Source: Undaria pinnatifida (lineage: Eukaryota > Sar > Phaeophyceae > Laminariales > Alariaceae). Taken from it: a stretch of DNA of 64,000 nucleotides. Where the stretch lies: contig JABAKD010000016.1 in the NCBI GenBank assembly GCA_012845835.1, positions 25,529,527-25,593,526 on the forward strand, read 5' to 3'. The notes beneath the pieces were generated by a model. It saw nothing but the letters and a program-made list of their open reading frames with translations. It ran no database searches and was not told the DNA's origin. Each line of letters opens with the position of its first letter. The stretch's first letter is position 1. This document shows, one piece after another, positions 56,701-63,830 of the stretch. The position numbers were made by a program, and so were the translations under genes.

Positions 56701-57315
56701 GTCCAGAACCCGGTCGTGGAAACGCTGAGGGGAGCGGTTGCCGGAACTTGCGTCGGTGATTCTGATGATGGGGGAGAGGGGACGGAGCGGCAGGGACGGG
56801 GAGTGGAGCGGGTTGAAGACGTCGAGGAGGTGGAGGAAGTGGAGGAGGAAGAGGAGGGATCACAGGACTCGCGTTCGGGCTCGAGCGCGGGGTCGTCCAT
56901 GTTCCTCACGGCCGTGTCGCCGTCGCGCATCCCCCCTCCGCTTGTCTCAATGGCCTCTACGCTCCCCCCGCCTCCGATTTCGATGGCCTCGTCTGTGGTG
57001 TCGGGCTCTTTCTCCAACCCGTGGTACTCTCCTACCAACTCGAACGCCGGCACACCGGACACCTCCATGTCTTGGCTCAAGCCGCTGCCGCCGCCCCCAC
57101 CCCGCAGAGACTCCACGGCCGACGTTCAGCAGGTGGAGGCAGCGCCTCAGTCGTCGTCCAGGCTCTCTCCGCCACCTCCTACCGCTTCCGCCCGCGGCAA
57201 CATGGCTCTGGCGTACCCATCTGGACGGTGGGTGCAAACGCCACCCTATGGGGAGCCTAAGGGTAGCCCCGGGCCGGAGATTGCCACAGTCGTGGAAAAA
57301 GCTAGAGGTTTTTGA
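22805..57315 (+). CDS. RhoGEF (Dbl family) with DH-PH domains, 12 exons
   Basis: Predicted guanine nucleotide exchange factor for a Rho/Rac GTPase, acting at membranes or cytoskeleton. Exons: 22805-22906, 23794-23911, 39763-40094, 42063-42221, 43305-43460, 43672-43755, 44292-44383, 50734-50849, 51429-51583, 52056-52367, 53155-53268, 55696-57315. They join in phase into 1119 codons plus stop. DH domain (about residues 12-285): VAELLSTEATYVSDMK, then IFANVKQLANFNRQFLVDL, FLKSAPFLKMYSLYVNNFD, LRDFLILPVQ and RIPRYRLLLETILQHTP. PH domain (about 300-430) starts near FIREGDLSK and ends with the C-terminal helix WLRAIRLCMRDL. The DH carries an inserted Ala-rich stretch of about 65-70 residues in exon 3. 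The tail (from 439) is Pro/Ser/Gly/Glu-rich. Further 5' exons are possible. Exons 1-10 are firm; exon 11 and the last acceptor are less so. Confidence 0.9.
23794..23911 (+). CDS. RhoGEF exon 2 (DH domain)
   Basis: Codes LLVDVFVLPLERWAKDLEAE and on to DLTQH, matching the DH segment with the conserved F-x-x-PL. Acceptor GGGCAG, donor G|GTGAGT. It supplies one base of the Asp codon completed by exon 3. Confidence 0.88.
26700..26775. repeat. Tandem GATACTAATATTATTAGTA
   Basis: A 23-bp unit (AGCTGATACTAATATTATTA plus GT) occurs twice in a row, itself partly palindromic. Confidence 0.8.
26848..26898. repeat. CTG/TTG trinucleotide microsatellite
   Basis: CTGCTGCTG followed by about a dozen TTG/GTC units. 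A TTGTTGTTGTTG run followed by CTCACATTAACTC also occurs at 24320-24353 and here, suggesting a shared repeat tail. Confidence 0.85.
27310..27347 (-). repeat. Leader-peptide motif, minus copy
   Basis: From ATG at 27347 the minus strand reads MSIDPKFIELTPDVLDKFVF and continues open for about 50 codons. It is preceded by AGCTTGC. It shares the peptide more clearly than the DNA with other copies. Confidence 0.6.
27786..27897 (+). mobile_element. tRNA-like SINE head with internal insertion
   Basis: Starts GCCGGTCGCCCCGGTGGTCT like the SINE at 20030-20157 and has box B GAGTTCGAATCCCC near 27872, but the distance between boxes is longer, with TTATTAATGG inserted twice. It is not a functional tRNA. 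Confidence 0.6.
28401..28489. repeat. 30-bp minisatellite, three copies
   Basis: Unit CGATTTGCGTGGAGCGTACG plus CCAACCACCT repeated three times with few changes. Confidence 0.95.
29227..29291. repeat. CTG microsatellite
   Basis: About twenty CTG units with a few CTA and CGG changes. Confidence 0.9.
29642..29836 (-). CDS. Leader-peptide ORF, minus copy (64 codons)
   Basis: Starts MSFDLKFVELTADALQFFFI, then KYIPGAHYREA and on to stop. Only the first 20 or so residues are shared with other copies. Function unknown; see the leader-peptide finding. Confidence 0.3.
   Translation of the reverse strand: MSFDLKFVELTADALQFFFIKYIPGAHYREASTACRVPITFQGSYLMTSKQLNSNSTAINLAGN
31314..31592 (-). mobile_element. 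tRNA-derived SINE, copy 3
   Basis: The most regular copy. On the minus strand: head CCGGTCGCCCCGGTGGCGTA, box B GTTCGAGCCCC, the common body, and an (AAATA)-type tail seen as TTTTATTTTATTTTATTTTA at 31280-31310. No clear target duplication. Confidence 0.9.
32113..32140. repeat. CAG microsatellite
   Basis: Nine or so CAG units. A complementary CTG run lies at 32714-32745. Confidence 0.9.
32322..34102 (+). repeat. Dispersed repeat B, copy 1
   Basis: Shares its left end (ACGTGTGAACGCTCC near 32344) and about 600 bp of its right part (33508-34102) with 48531-50540. The middle has an internal tandem duplication: the segment around 32757-32950 (CTCGCCTA, TGCTGTGCCGCAATTCCT) recurs at 33330-33496. 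It is rich in CTG. A degenerate leader-peptide motif lies at 33177-33237. No coding sequence is recognised; the class is unknown. Confidence 0.8.
33177..33237 (+). repeat. Leader-peptide motif, degenerate copy in repeat B
   Basis: ACGCAGCTTGCAAAATTGAG followed by a diverged core and TCACAGCTGACG. The start codon is lost (TTG). Confidence 0.5.
34460..34990 (+). repeat. Repeat A, long copy with leader peptide
   Basis: Contains two C-rich subterminal units (near 34530-34600 and 34670-34800) sharing CTCCGCCCTC, CCTCAC and ACTTACAGG, followed by CCCTCAAAAACGGGTTTTAT, GGGGAGTCGCCGACCTATAT and the leader ORF at 34931 (MSFDKIVDLTAGVYFYFYNI then L and stop). Confidence 0.8.
34990..35460 (+). repeat. 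Dispersed repeat C, copy 2
   Basis: Begins next to repeat A with a perfect 9-bp GC hairpin (GCGGGCGGC-TGAC-GCCGCCCGC, 35014-35035). It then follows the same order as 18104-18500 (AAGGGGGCAGAAAGAAGAGG, GCGATTTGATAAT, GCTGTGCTGTG), ending in the GCACGGCACCGC-rich block at 35385-35450. Confidence 0.75.
35694..35722. repeat. TATGA pentanucleotide microsatellite
   Basis: About five units of ATATG. Confidence 0.9.
36150..36423. repeat. 22-bp minisatellite (ATACCA array)
   Basis: About twelve units of TATAATACCATCACAATACC plus AG or AT. Each unit is two 11-bp halves around ATACCA. It is too regular to be coding. Confidence 0.95.
37342..38023. mobile_element. PIF/Harbinger-like MITE
   Basis: Terminal inverted repeats of about 37 bp begin GGCCATTTCTTATGCAGTCG, and a 3-bp TCA flanks both ends. 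The word CAGTCGAAAA recurs near both ends in both directions, as expected of transposase-binding sites. At 682 bp it has no transposase. GG(C)C ends with a 3-bp target duplication point to PIF/Harbinger, though the usual target is TWA. Inside, CGTAGCTTTGGCGGCTTTCG-like blocks are duplicated. Confidence 0.8.
38681..39436 (-). other. Long antisense open frame in RhoGEF intron 2, unrecognised
   Basis: A 251-codon minus-strand frame without stop, longer than chance would often give. It covers an imperfect tandem duplication of about 70 bp (38765-38900) sharing TTTGACTC-TTCTTGCCCCT. The translation has no recognised domain and no low-complexity bias. It could be a decayed mobile-element gene. Confidence 0.25.
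39763..40094 (+). CDS. RhoGEF exon 3 (DH domain with insertion)
   Basis: Begins with CTLIFANVKQLANFNRQFLV and ends RQMLEVFLKSAPFLK with donor AAG|GTGCGA. Between these lies an insertion including an alanine-rich run that most DH domains lack. The acceptor (CCGGAAAG) follows a strong pyrimidine tract. Confidence 0.9.
41010..41815. repeat. CCAACCGAATCTAAC degenerate minisatellite in RhoGEF intron 3
   Basis: About thirty diverged units of 25-30 bp with the core TCCAACCGAATCTAACGGAT. Variation is spread over all units, so this is an old array. Confidence 0.9.
41834..41897. repeat. 13-bp tandem repeat
   Basis: Unit GATCGCTACTGAA repeated about five times directly after the CCGAATC array. Confidence 0.95.
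41912..41985. repeat. 15-bp tandem repeat
   Basis: Unit ACATGTCATATTAAT repeated about five times. Confidence 0.9.
42063..42221 (+). CDS. RhoGEF exon 4 (DH domain)
   Basis: 53 codons, MYSLYVNNFDRARERL through LRDFLILPVQ, in phase 0 at both ends. Acceptor ACCGCAG, donor CAG|GTACCG. Confidence 0.94.
42556..42881 (-). mobile_element. tRNA-derived SINE, copy 4, with target duplication
   Basis: Common body and tRNA-like head, with an A-rich tail (T-rich at 42556-42571). A 15-bp target duplication flanks it with two mismatches: ATTGCCCTGTTGCAC (42541-42555) and GTTGCCCTGCTGCAC (42882-42896). This fixes the ends of the family and supports LINE-type retrotransposition. Confidence 0.92.
43305..43460 (+). 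CDS. RhoGEF exon 5 (DH signature)
   Basis: 52 codons beginning RIPRYRLLLETILQHTP, the conserved region 3 helix that contacts the GTPase switch regions. Acceptor GTCGTAG, donor AAG|GTGCGT. Confidence 0.95.
43672..43755 (+). CDS. RhoGEF exon 6 (DH-PH junction)
   Basis: 28 codons, VYELQQEFGGANFVTASRIF then IREGDLSK. Acceptor TTCACAG, donor AAG|GTGACA. It is too short to be noticed as an open frame. Confidence 0.92.
44292..44383 (+). CDS. RhoGEF exon 7 (PH domain)
   Basis: Codes VARNGVEKLHFVLFNDLLVY and GQAKKRRGVL with two bases left over, donor AAG|GTAGGT. LFNDLLVY is a typical PH strand of Dbl proteins. Confidence 0.93.
44384..50733 (+). other. RhoGEF intron 7 (6.3 kb)
   Basis: Splits the PH domain. 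It contains repeat B copy 2; the rest (44400-48500) shows no gene or clear element, only scattered short motifs (TATTAATA, ACTGCTGTA). Confidence 0.85.
48531..50540 (+). repeat. Dispersed repeat B, copy 2
   Basis: Left end ACGTGTGAACGCTCCCGTGC and right part from 49937 match copy 1, down to the common end CGCCCGATCCTT. The middle differs and has its own duplication: 49355-49490 recurs at 49785-49915 (CGACCTTTTT, CAGCGTAAAC, TAGCTTCTTATGC). At 48893-49130 the word TGTGATATGTACAGCAGTA is also repeated. Confidence 0.8.
50734..50849 (+). CDS. RhoGEF exon 8 (PH domain)
   Basis: After GCGCAG it completes the Arg codon and codes GGGKGKGLQLYHHRREINLS and on to SSSFL. Donor CTCG|GTGAGA. Another AG nearby could shift the Gly-rich start by a few residues. 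Confidence 0.85.
51429..51583 (+). CDS. RhoGEF exon 9 (PH domain end)
   Basis: Codes ETGMLVVSEEKCFMMMASTA then VEKDAWLRAIRLCMRDL, the closing strands and C-terminal helix of the PH domain with its conserved Trp. Acceptor CCTCCAG, donor CAG|GTGGGT. Confidence 0.93.
52056..52367 (+). CDS. RhoGEF exon 10 (Ser/Gly-rich tail)
   Basis: 104 codons in phase 0 at both ends, EYDDEGPRSPVSSLGRSSRW and on to ALGIGNS. The SxxR/SP clusters look like kinase target sites, but no domain is recognised. Acceptor GCTCAG, donor TCG|GTGAGG. Confidence 0.75.
53155..53268 (+). CDS. RhoGEF exon 11 (polyQ/Asn-rich), tentative
   Basis: 38 codons, QQQQQYQPKQENDNDNVDNS and on to GEAPRK, flanked by GTCAACAG and donor AAG|GTGGGA, phase 0 to phase 0. 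It fits between exons 10 and 12 without shifting the frame, but the evidence is only splice sites, phase and composition. Confidence 0.6.
53290..53640. repeat. Degenerate minisatellite in RhoGEF intron 11
   Basis: About twelve diverged units of 25-31 bp with the core GGGTATATCCTTCGTTTTTG. It begins about 20 bp after the donor of the polyQ exon. Confidence 0.85.
55696..57315 (+). CDS. RhoGEF exon 12 (long low-complexity C-terminus)
   Basis: A 540-codon open frame with stop at 57313-57315. It begins TSDIVWALMQPRMGADDAPG after CGAAG. It then carries Gly runs (about 56010-56050), Pro-rich segments and an acidic EEVEEVEEEEEG stretch (56825-56860). No domain is recognised. Codon composition is GC-rich, like the other exons. 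The acceptor might lie 15 bases upstream if exon 10 or 11 ends in another phase. Confidence 0.8.
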   Translation, partial: TSDIVWALMQPRMGADDAPGRAVHLAALRGFPKSEKPWLQPLTVDPSPLPTVLSPPSSAVESRSDEEPPAAALTAPGSRTFFSADGTPTSRKNFGRSNSCGGIGGVRRRGGGGGGGGAPGSIGSGSGCGGCVSLPSSSMLMEEAPPAGIISTAVEMLPPPIPPPRASYLAYDTQPTVHAAQIAHDLHDTRSMQPRVAGLLIAPPSPETKADFSGGEFSMDFSMDSSRSGEYTIDSADSSAGAALRGPAPKQANVNAGGDPAKPFTEHAVKSLRRQPQYHQEQQHQQEEQRGSPGSMGVGSALAACWTCQTDDPFQVSDDEVSKPTEYSHSDAWATVQNPVVETLRGAVAGTCVGDSDDGGEGTERQGRGVERVEDVEEVEEVEEEEEGSQDSRSGSSAGSSMFLTAVSPSRIPPPLVSMASTLPPPPISMASSVVSGSFSNPWYSPTNSNAGTPDTSMSWLKPLPPPPPRRDSTADVQQVEAAPQSSSRLSPPPPTASARGNMALAYPSGRWVQTPPYGEPKGSPGPEIATVVEKARGF

Positions 57316-60300
57316 TGCATGGTGTGCTGGGTTTAGGGTCTGGCGTGTGGTGTCGTGTCGTGTGGCGTGGCGTTGCGTTGCGTGGCGAGGCGATGCGGCA
57401 GTGTAGCCGTCTTGGCGGTGGGCCCACGGCTGGGCGCGTGAGCCCGTCTGGCGAGGTTAGGTTATTATACAACGGTAGTATACAACAGTAGTTACTGTGG
57501 ATGGTGGTGGTGGTGGTCGATTTGTTTATGGCACACGGAGGCGGGCCTGGCCCGGCTTGGATTGAGGTAGGGTGGGGTAGGGTGGGGTGGAGTGGTGTGG
57601 GGAAGTCTTTCTTTGCCGTTGGCGACAAGCGCTTGAGCAGTAACGCGTAGGTGTGGGGAAGCGTCTTGTGCGCGCCCCTGTCTTTGTAGCAATACACGAG
57701 TGCGCGGTTGCTTGTTTTGCTTCCTGTTTGCTCACTTGCTTGCCAATCGCTCGTTAGTGGGTGGGTGGGTGGGCGTGCACAACAGGCGCTGTTCGCTCGT
57801 CCCCGTGACTACTACAACGGTTACAAAAAAAGCGGTTGGCGCCAGAGACCAGCGACGGCGGCGTCGGATGGCTGGGCGTAAATATGCAGTCGTAGTGTAG
57901 CAATTTTCGTTATTTATTTTACAAACCGTTGTTTGATTATTTCATTACCCCCCCGCCCCCCTTGCCCCGCTGCCCTTTCCCTTTGGCTTTTCCTCTCCCT
58001 TTCCAAGTGCAAGTGCGTCACTTTACCCCCGTGGCGCTTGTAGTGTGACGTTGTTTTTTTTGTTAGAGCCATGGGGCCTATATAAGTCCTGGATTTTGTT
58101 TGTAGCTTGAATGCCTCGGTGTCAATGTTGCTGTGTGCTGCTTGCTCCCTCGGAGTTGTATTTGAATTATGCTTTTCGGTGACCCACCCTGCAATGCTTC
58201 GTTCGATGACCATGGCATTATGACCTCTCCTCGTCGCGTTTCGTTTTGTGAACGATGTGGCTGGTCTGGCTGGTTTTGGCACGACAGCGGTATGATATAA
58301 CGCTGTTCCCGTACTGTTGTGGTGTTGATGTTGCGCTCTCCAGATGTGTTCTTTGTGTTTGCTTACGCTGGAGGGTAAGTTGATTGATGAGGTTTGAGGG
58401 AGTTTGATAAGACATTTGCCCCGGCCCGTTGTTACAGCCTCGTGCCGCCCAGCCTTGTTGGCGCGCGTTGCTTTATTTAGTGTCACCCCCTGGCATGGTC
58501 TCTCTCGTTTGCCTCACGGTGACCTTCGGCGTTCTCGGCAAGATGACCGGCGTTATGTCACAAGTTCGTACGATAGTTCTGGCGATAGTCGCGCATGAAT
58601 GGGGGTGGTGGGGACAAGGGGGGGGGAAGGAGTTTTCGCGGATAATTGTCGGACTGTGCAAATAATGCCCTCTAGAAGCGAGAAGCTCGTTTGATGGTAC
58701 TGCGCTGCGCGTGATGGTTCGCGGGCAGCCTCTTCACGGAGGCAAATTGTGTGTGATGTATGGACGCTGGGCATCGGTGAGGGGGCAAAGTTGTATCGCT
58801 TTGCGTCGTTCGTATGACAGGATCATGATGGAGGGCGCAAGCGCGTCGCGGTAAAGACTAGTATGATGATGATCGTGGTTTTGCTATCGAAGAAAAAACC
58901 ACGCTAGTAGTGATAAAAGAAGCCGCGATAAGAGCGAGCAAAGGGAGTAGCAGAGGGTGCTTGATGTTGTTTTTTTACGTGCCACTGATTCCTCATTATG
59001 CTCTCCGACATTTTGTCGGAATTCACGCCCCACTATCTTGGATCGGTGTAGCTAGCTGGCTTCGCGTACCGCGGCTTGCCGATAAATCGTCGCTTGTCAC
59101 CGTGGTGCGTCAAGTTAGCGCGAAGGGGGCATCTGCATGTTTTTTGTATTGTTTTTTCTCCCCAACGCCTCTGTACGTGGTTTGTTGAGCTTGCACCGCG
59201 CTGTTGCTTGTTTCACAAAATGAGGATCTACTAAAGAGTAGCAGCAGCGGGGTTTCTTCTGCTGCTGTCTTGGAGCTGTCGCTCAGTTAGTGCGCGACCT
59301 CAGGTCAACTAGCGGTTTAGTTTTTTTATTTGGTGAGTTAGCGGTCCTGTCTTGGGGCAGGCCTGGGCTTGCTTTTCCCCGTCGTGTGCGACATATGGCC
59401 GCTTTCAGCTAGGAGAACGGCATGGCACAGCATATGGTGTATATGTTGGCGTGTCGAAAAGTCGAGAGGGACAAGGCCCCTATTATACCCGCGGCGTAGC
59501 GATCAACGATTGCGTGTCCGGTAAAATACCTCGGTAAGGGAAAACGGTGCTTTTAGCTTTTATCACGGCCAGCCGAGATTTACATACTTACATAAACCAG
59601 GTATTACTATGATGCTTACTTGTAGTGCATGGTCGTGCCTTACAGTGCCTTGTAGCGCCTTGGCTTTTAGAGCCTATAATGCATAACTTAGAAATATCTT
59701 GCTATTAGTATTGCTCGCCGCTGGAGGTGCTGGATGGTGCGGTCAATCTATGAGTGCGTTTTTTTGAGAGATCGATCGTGTTGTCCTTGTGAGCTGCTGT
59801 CTTGTTGCTTCGGGCACACTCCAGCATGCACACTGCAGCATGTTAGGGTGGTGGTGTTTGTTGATCTCTAGGAAGCGTAGAGGGCTTACCCGTTGAGCTG
59901 ACAATAGTGGGGTAGTGGAGTCACCGGTATGAAGACGAGTAAAAGAGATACAAATATATATTAAGTTGCTCCTAGCCAAGGCGCAGCGTGGATGACTCAT
60001 TCGGTAGAAGAAGCACAACGAGGATTGACGGCGAAATAGCCAAAATGATTACACCATCCCGATATACCGCTACGATGTAGCCAACCTATCACTGGAAACC
60101 CCTACTATACTCAACCGTCATCATATCCGTATAATATCCAAGCATACAATCAACAGGTGGATTTGCACGGAGAGAGTTAAGCGGCATTATTTGATTTCTA
60201 TACCATGTTATGGGCAGCCCCCGAGCGAAAAATGAAAAATTCGGCAGATCAGGACACAATCCACACCCAGTGTCGTAATGCTTGTCATTCTCGTTGATCC

Positions 60301-60650
60301 TGTGCAGAATTGTACGTATGACCTGCCCAGCTTCGACTAAACAGGTTATAGTGCTCACAAACCCTTTCATTTCAGCTTCGTTCCGCTCCTATTAATATTC
60401 CTTTTCATATTTCTATTAATAGGCCGTCGTGCACAGGGTGCGAGTTTGGGGTCTAACTACGAAATCTCAGCCGTTTTGTTGAAGCTGGGCCATGTACGTA
60501 GTAACTTAAACGATGCTCCCTGCGGGGTAAGCTGGGCCAAGTGGTATACACGGCTCCCAGCACTCATTTGCTCAGTCGATGCCGCTCCTAGTTAGTTCCA
60601 CCGCTTCACCGACGGTGGTAGCGCCCCACCGGGCCAAAGTTATAAAACGC
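57316..60650. other. RhoGEF downstream region, no gene seen
   Basis: Starts with a GTGTC/GTGGC-rich simple stretch (57340-57405). No polyadenylation signal stands out. Minus-strand frames here (for example 57914-58486) have no recognisable content. Confidence 0.5.
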
Positions 60651-61494
60651 CATACCAGGTATTAACAGTACTTTTTAAAGCAGTTGGTTGGCGAGCAGTG
60701 CGATAATAAAGAAGCTGCTTGCTGAAAGTGTTTTCTATGTTGTGGACGGAGTGTTACTTTACGGTCAAGAAATATACTCGGTGAACGAATACGATGCCCC
60801 GCGCACTACCTCTCGTTGCACGCAAACACGTTGTGTACTGCGTTCTCCTCGACCCCAATCTAGATACTACCCCCGAGACGATGACCCTGATACAACTTGC
60901 TGCCTTCTCAGCGCGTGGCCGCACCTCTAACCGTATTAGAAAGGAGAAGGTATTTTTCCCACCGCCTAGGACACGAGGGCATTGGCTCTGAAATCGGTTG
61001 CGTTCTTCTGCGAAAACTGTTGCGCGCTCGTGCCTGGAGAACGTGTCTCCCTGAATACCCACAAATTGGACCGAACATCGGGGAGGCACGTTGGAGTGCA
61101 TGCAGTGTAGCAGAAACGTTCGAGCGTGTGTAGTGTCGCGGAGATCGGCGAAACGTATGTCCCGAAGACGCACCCTTCCGTTCAGAGGAGGGGGGAAGCT
61201 GCCTCTACGAAATGGTCAAGCTTTTACCCGGTGTCATCGTAGTTCAGAATATGCTACTTTATTTTATGCGATACTAATACGATACGTGGCTCATACATAC
61301 CCTACCGTGTGCCTACGCGCTATAAAGTTGACTTGGTGCCCGATCAGCAACTCTGTGGGCTGGTACTGTTTGCCGCAGCAAAGTGCGCATCACAAACAAC
61401 ATGCGCTCTACACCTTCTAACCTCGATGAAGGAGACAACACACATACCTGCTGTACTTCGAAGTATATGACAAAACTTAAAACCTACAAACAAC

Positions 61495-61719
61495 AGGTTA
61501 TGAGCCTTGTACTAAACGTTCGACTTTGTTTTTTCGCTCCTAAAGCGTGTGGCTTTTACGTTGTTTCTATTTACGCACTAGAAGAAGCTGCCACAGAAAA
61601 CAACCTTTGGTGCCCGTATTCTTATCATATTACGGTTGAAGAGCCAAACTCAGGGAAAGAGCGTGACTTACCAATTATGCTGAGGAATGTCAGAAGGAGT
61701 CCAAGGAGTGATAGCTGAG
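61495..61719 (+). CDS. Candidate terminal exon of an unknown gene
   Basis: After AACAACAG the frame reads VMSLVLNVRLCFFAPKACGF, YVVSIYALEEAATENNLWCP, YSYHITVEEPNSGKERDL and ends at TGA (61717-61719). The composition and the FxAP-x(2)-G-[FY]-x(4)-Y pattern look like a beta-sandwich segment and remind me of Sec63-type C-terminal domains, but I cannot confirm a family. No joining upstream exon was found. Confidence 0.28.
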
Positions 61720-62707
61720 CAGGCCAGCCCCCCTTGCGGTGTTGTTGAGCAGAGATCCATCAAGTAAGCGGAGAGAAAGGACTCTTGTTGCGGCTTCTTT
61801 TCCTTTCTTCGTACCCGGGACATTGACGGCAACATCGCCAACAGTTACCAAGTATACAGTAGTCCAAGTAGTACGTTGACTGTGTTGTGAACAGAGGGGA
61901 CATGAACACGAACCGGAGCACATCAAGCAGCAATCGAAAAGGAATTTCACGGCGGAACTTTGCCGAATCCACCCCAGCTTGCTCTGGGGTTCGGGGGGTA
62001 CCAGATAAGTCAGGTGAGAGTTATAAGGATCTGTAGTGGTGCATTGTGTATAACAAAAACCCTCGCCTAAGTGAGGTGGAGCTCTTGGGTTGGTTCTAGG
62101 ATACGCCATCGTTATATAGGTGCCCGTGGTAGACGCTGAGGAGTTTGATCCATCCACCACCTGTACGCGTGCGTGTATGGGCACAGAAAAAGCAAAATTC
62201 AAAATATCGATGCACGGTATTCTGTGCTCTACAGTATCTACTATCCGGCGTGGACCGTATCATACGCACCTGGTTGCGCGGCCGAAGCGCTTGGTCTTAT
62301 GGCGTTGCGTTGGCTGTGGCGGCAGGGACGGTTGACGTGACGACGGTTTGTCGATGTGCCAGACAGACATTATCATCACACCAGCGGAGGACGTACAATC
62401 CCGGGTATGATGTTGTGGAAGGTGCTGTTTGCTGTTGTAGCAATTTGAAATATCCTCCCCATGGCCGGAGATTACACCGTCACAGCCGCGAAAACAAAGT
62501 TGTGGGTGCCTGCGGTGTGTTCGATCTCAACAGTCGCTCCAGCGGCCCTGTGTGAAACGTCTCGTGGAGGATGTCTTTCTGTGGCGAAGGTTGAGGTCGG
62601 CCGGATGAGCCCTCAGCAACAGAGCCCCCCTCTCGCCACAAGGCTTTGGTGTGCGTCCCCATCAATCTTGGGGTCATGTGATGGTATGCATCATCAGGTA
62701 TCAAAGG

Positions 62708-63830
62708 TAGGGCCTTACCCAATAAGCTAGCATATCTTTTAGCATATATTGGCTTTTTGAGCTTATGGAAAAGCTTATGCCCGACCGAGCATAGCCACCA
62801 TGCCAAATAGCTTATGTGGCAGCATAACAAGGGAAATCGAGCATAAAAGGTGGTTATGCCCGCCTCCATTCCAGGTGTATATGCTCGAATGGTTGTCTGG
62901 GAGCACGGTGGAGACGCCAAATGGGTGGCCGCACGGTAATAATGCAATTCACGAGGCTTAATTACACCCATTGTCGGCTCTGTTTATCGCGATATTGGAC
63001 GGTTCTACATATTATGTACCTGGTAGAACACTTAAACACGCACACACACGCGCGCGCGCCCACGCGCCCACGCGAGCACAAAAAAAGCGGAGAGCGCACG
63101 GGACGCTGCCGATCTTCCGATCTTCCGATCTTGCAGTGATGGCAACCGCTCTTCTCAAGTACAACAGGGGGCAGGGAAGGTAGCATTGCGTCGTGCGGGG
63201 TGCGGGGGTACTGGGTAGTCGGCTGTGTTTGGCTAGCTCGCTAGCTCTGTTTTTTTTTGCTGTCGAGTTTTGAGCAGAGAGTTCAAGCAAGTTTTCCAAT
63301 TGACATGGTGGGCAGGTCATGGTGGGCGGTGGTATGGAAAAGACAGCAAGGCACTGACTGCTGTGCGCACTGTGCTGTATATGGACACAACACAATAACA
63401 CACGACAACATCAATCAGTAGTAGTAGTAGTATGATATACGTAAACATACGAGTATACACTTTCGAAGTATATAGGAACATAGACTATGTATAGACTATA
63501 CGAATCGTTTAGTCTATATTTTTACTTTTTCAGCACTGACACACCTGCACCTGCCATGTGGCTTGTAAAAAAAAAAACAAATAGCCTTAGAACCCACGTT
63601 TCACGAGCATATCGACGACAAGCAGGGATGCCCAACGAGTGTTAGACGAGCAAACACGCTTTTATCGAACAAAAATCAAGCTAGAGATGCAACAAAGAGT
63701 GAGCATAGGTCGAGCTTATCCGTGCAAAACTGGCATAAATCGCGAGCTTATTTCCAGTTTTTAAGCCTATGCCCGCTAAAAACAAAAAGCATATATTCCG
63801 AAAAAAAAAAGCTTATTGGGTAAGGCCCTA
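62708..63830. mobile_element. Non-autonomous hAT transposon
   Basis: Perfect 21-bp terminal inverted repeats begin TAGGGCCTTACCCAATAAGC, flanked by a perfect 8-bp target duplication ATCAAAGG (62700-62707 and 63831-63838). TAGGG ends with an 8-bp duplication define the hAT superfamily. Both subterminal regions carry many AGCTTATG and GAGCATA words in both directions (62720-62890 and 63690-63815), typical of hAT transposase-binding sites. The middle is unrelated filler, including a CACACGCGCGCG stretch at 63038-63075, with no transposase. Length 1123 bp. Ends and duplications are intact, so it is probably a fairly recent insertion. Confidence 0.96.

Noticed and set aside
55674-57116. 480-codon open frame on the minus strand opposite the last RhoGEF exon
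   Set aside because: It is the complement of a GC-rich coding exon, where antisense frames are often open. Its translation is Pro/Ser low complexity with no domain, while the plus strand joins in phase with the DH-PH exons.
57914-58486. 190-codon minus-strand frame after the RhoGEF stop
   Set aside because: No recognisable domain, no splice or start support, and a biased Thr/Arg/His composition.
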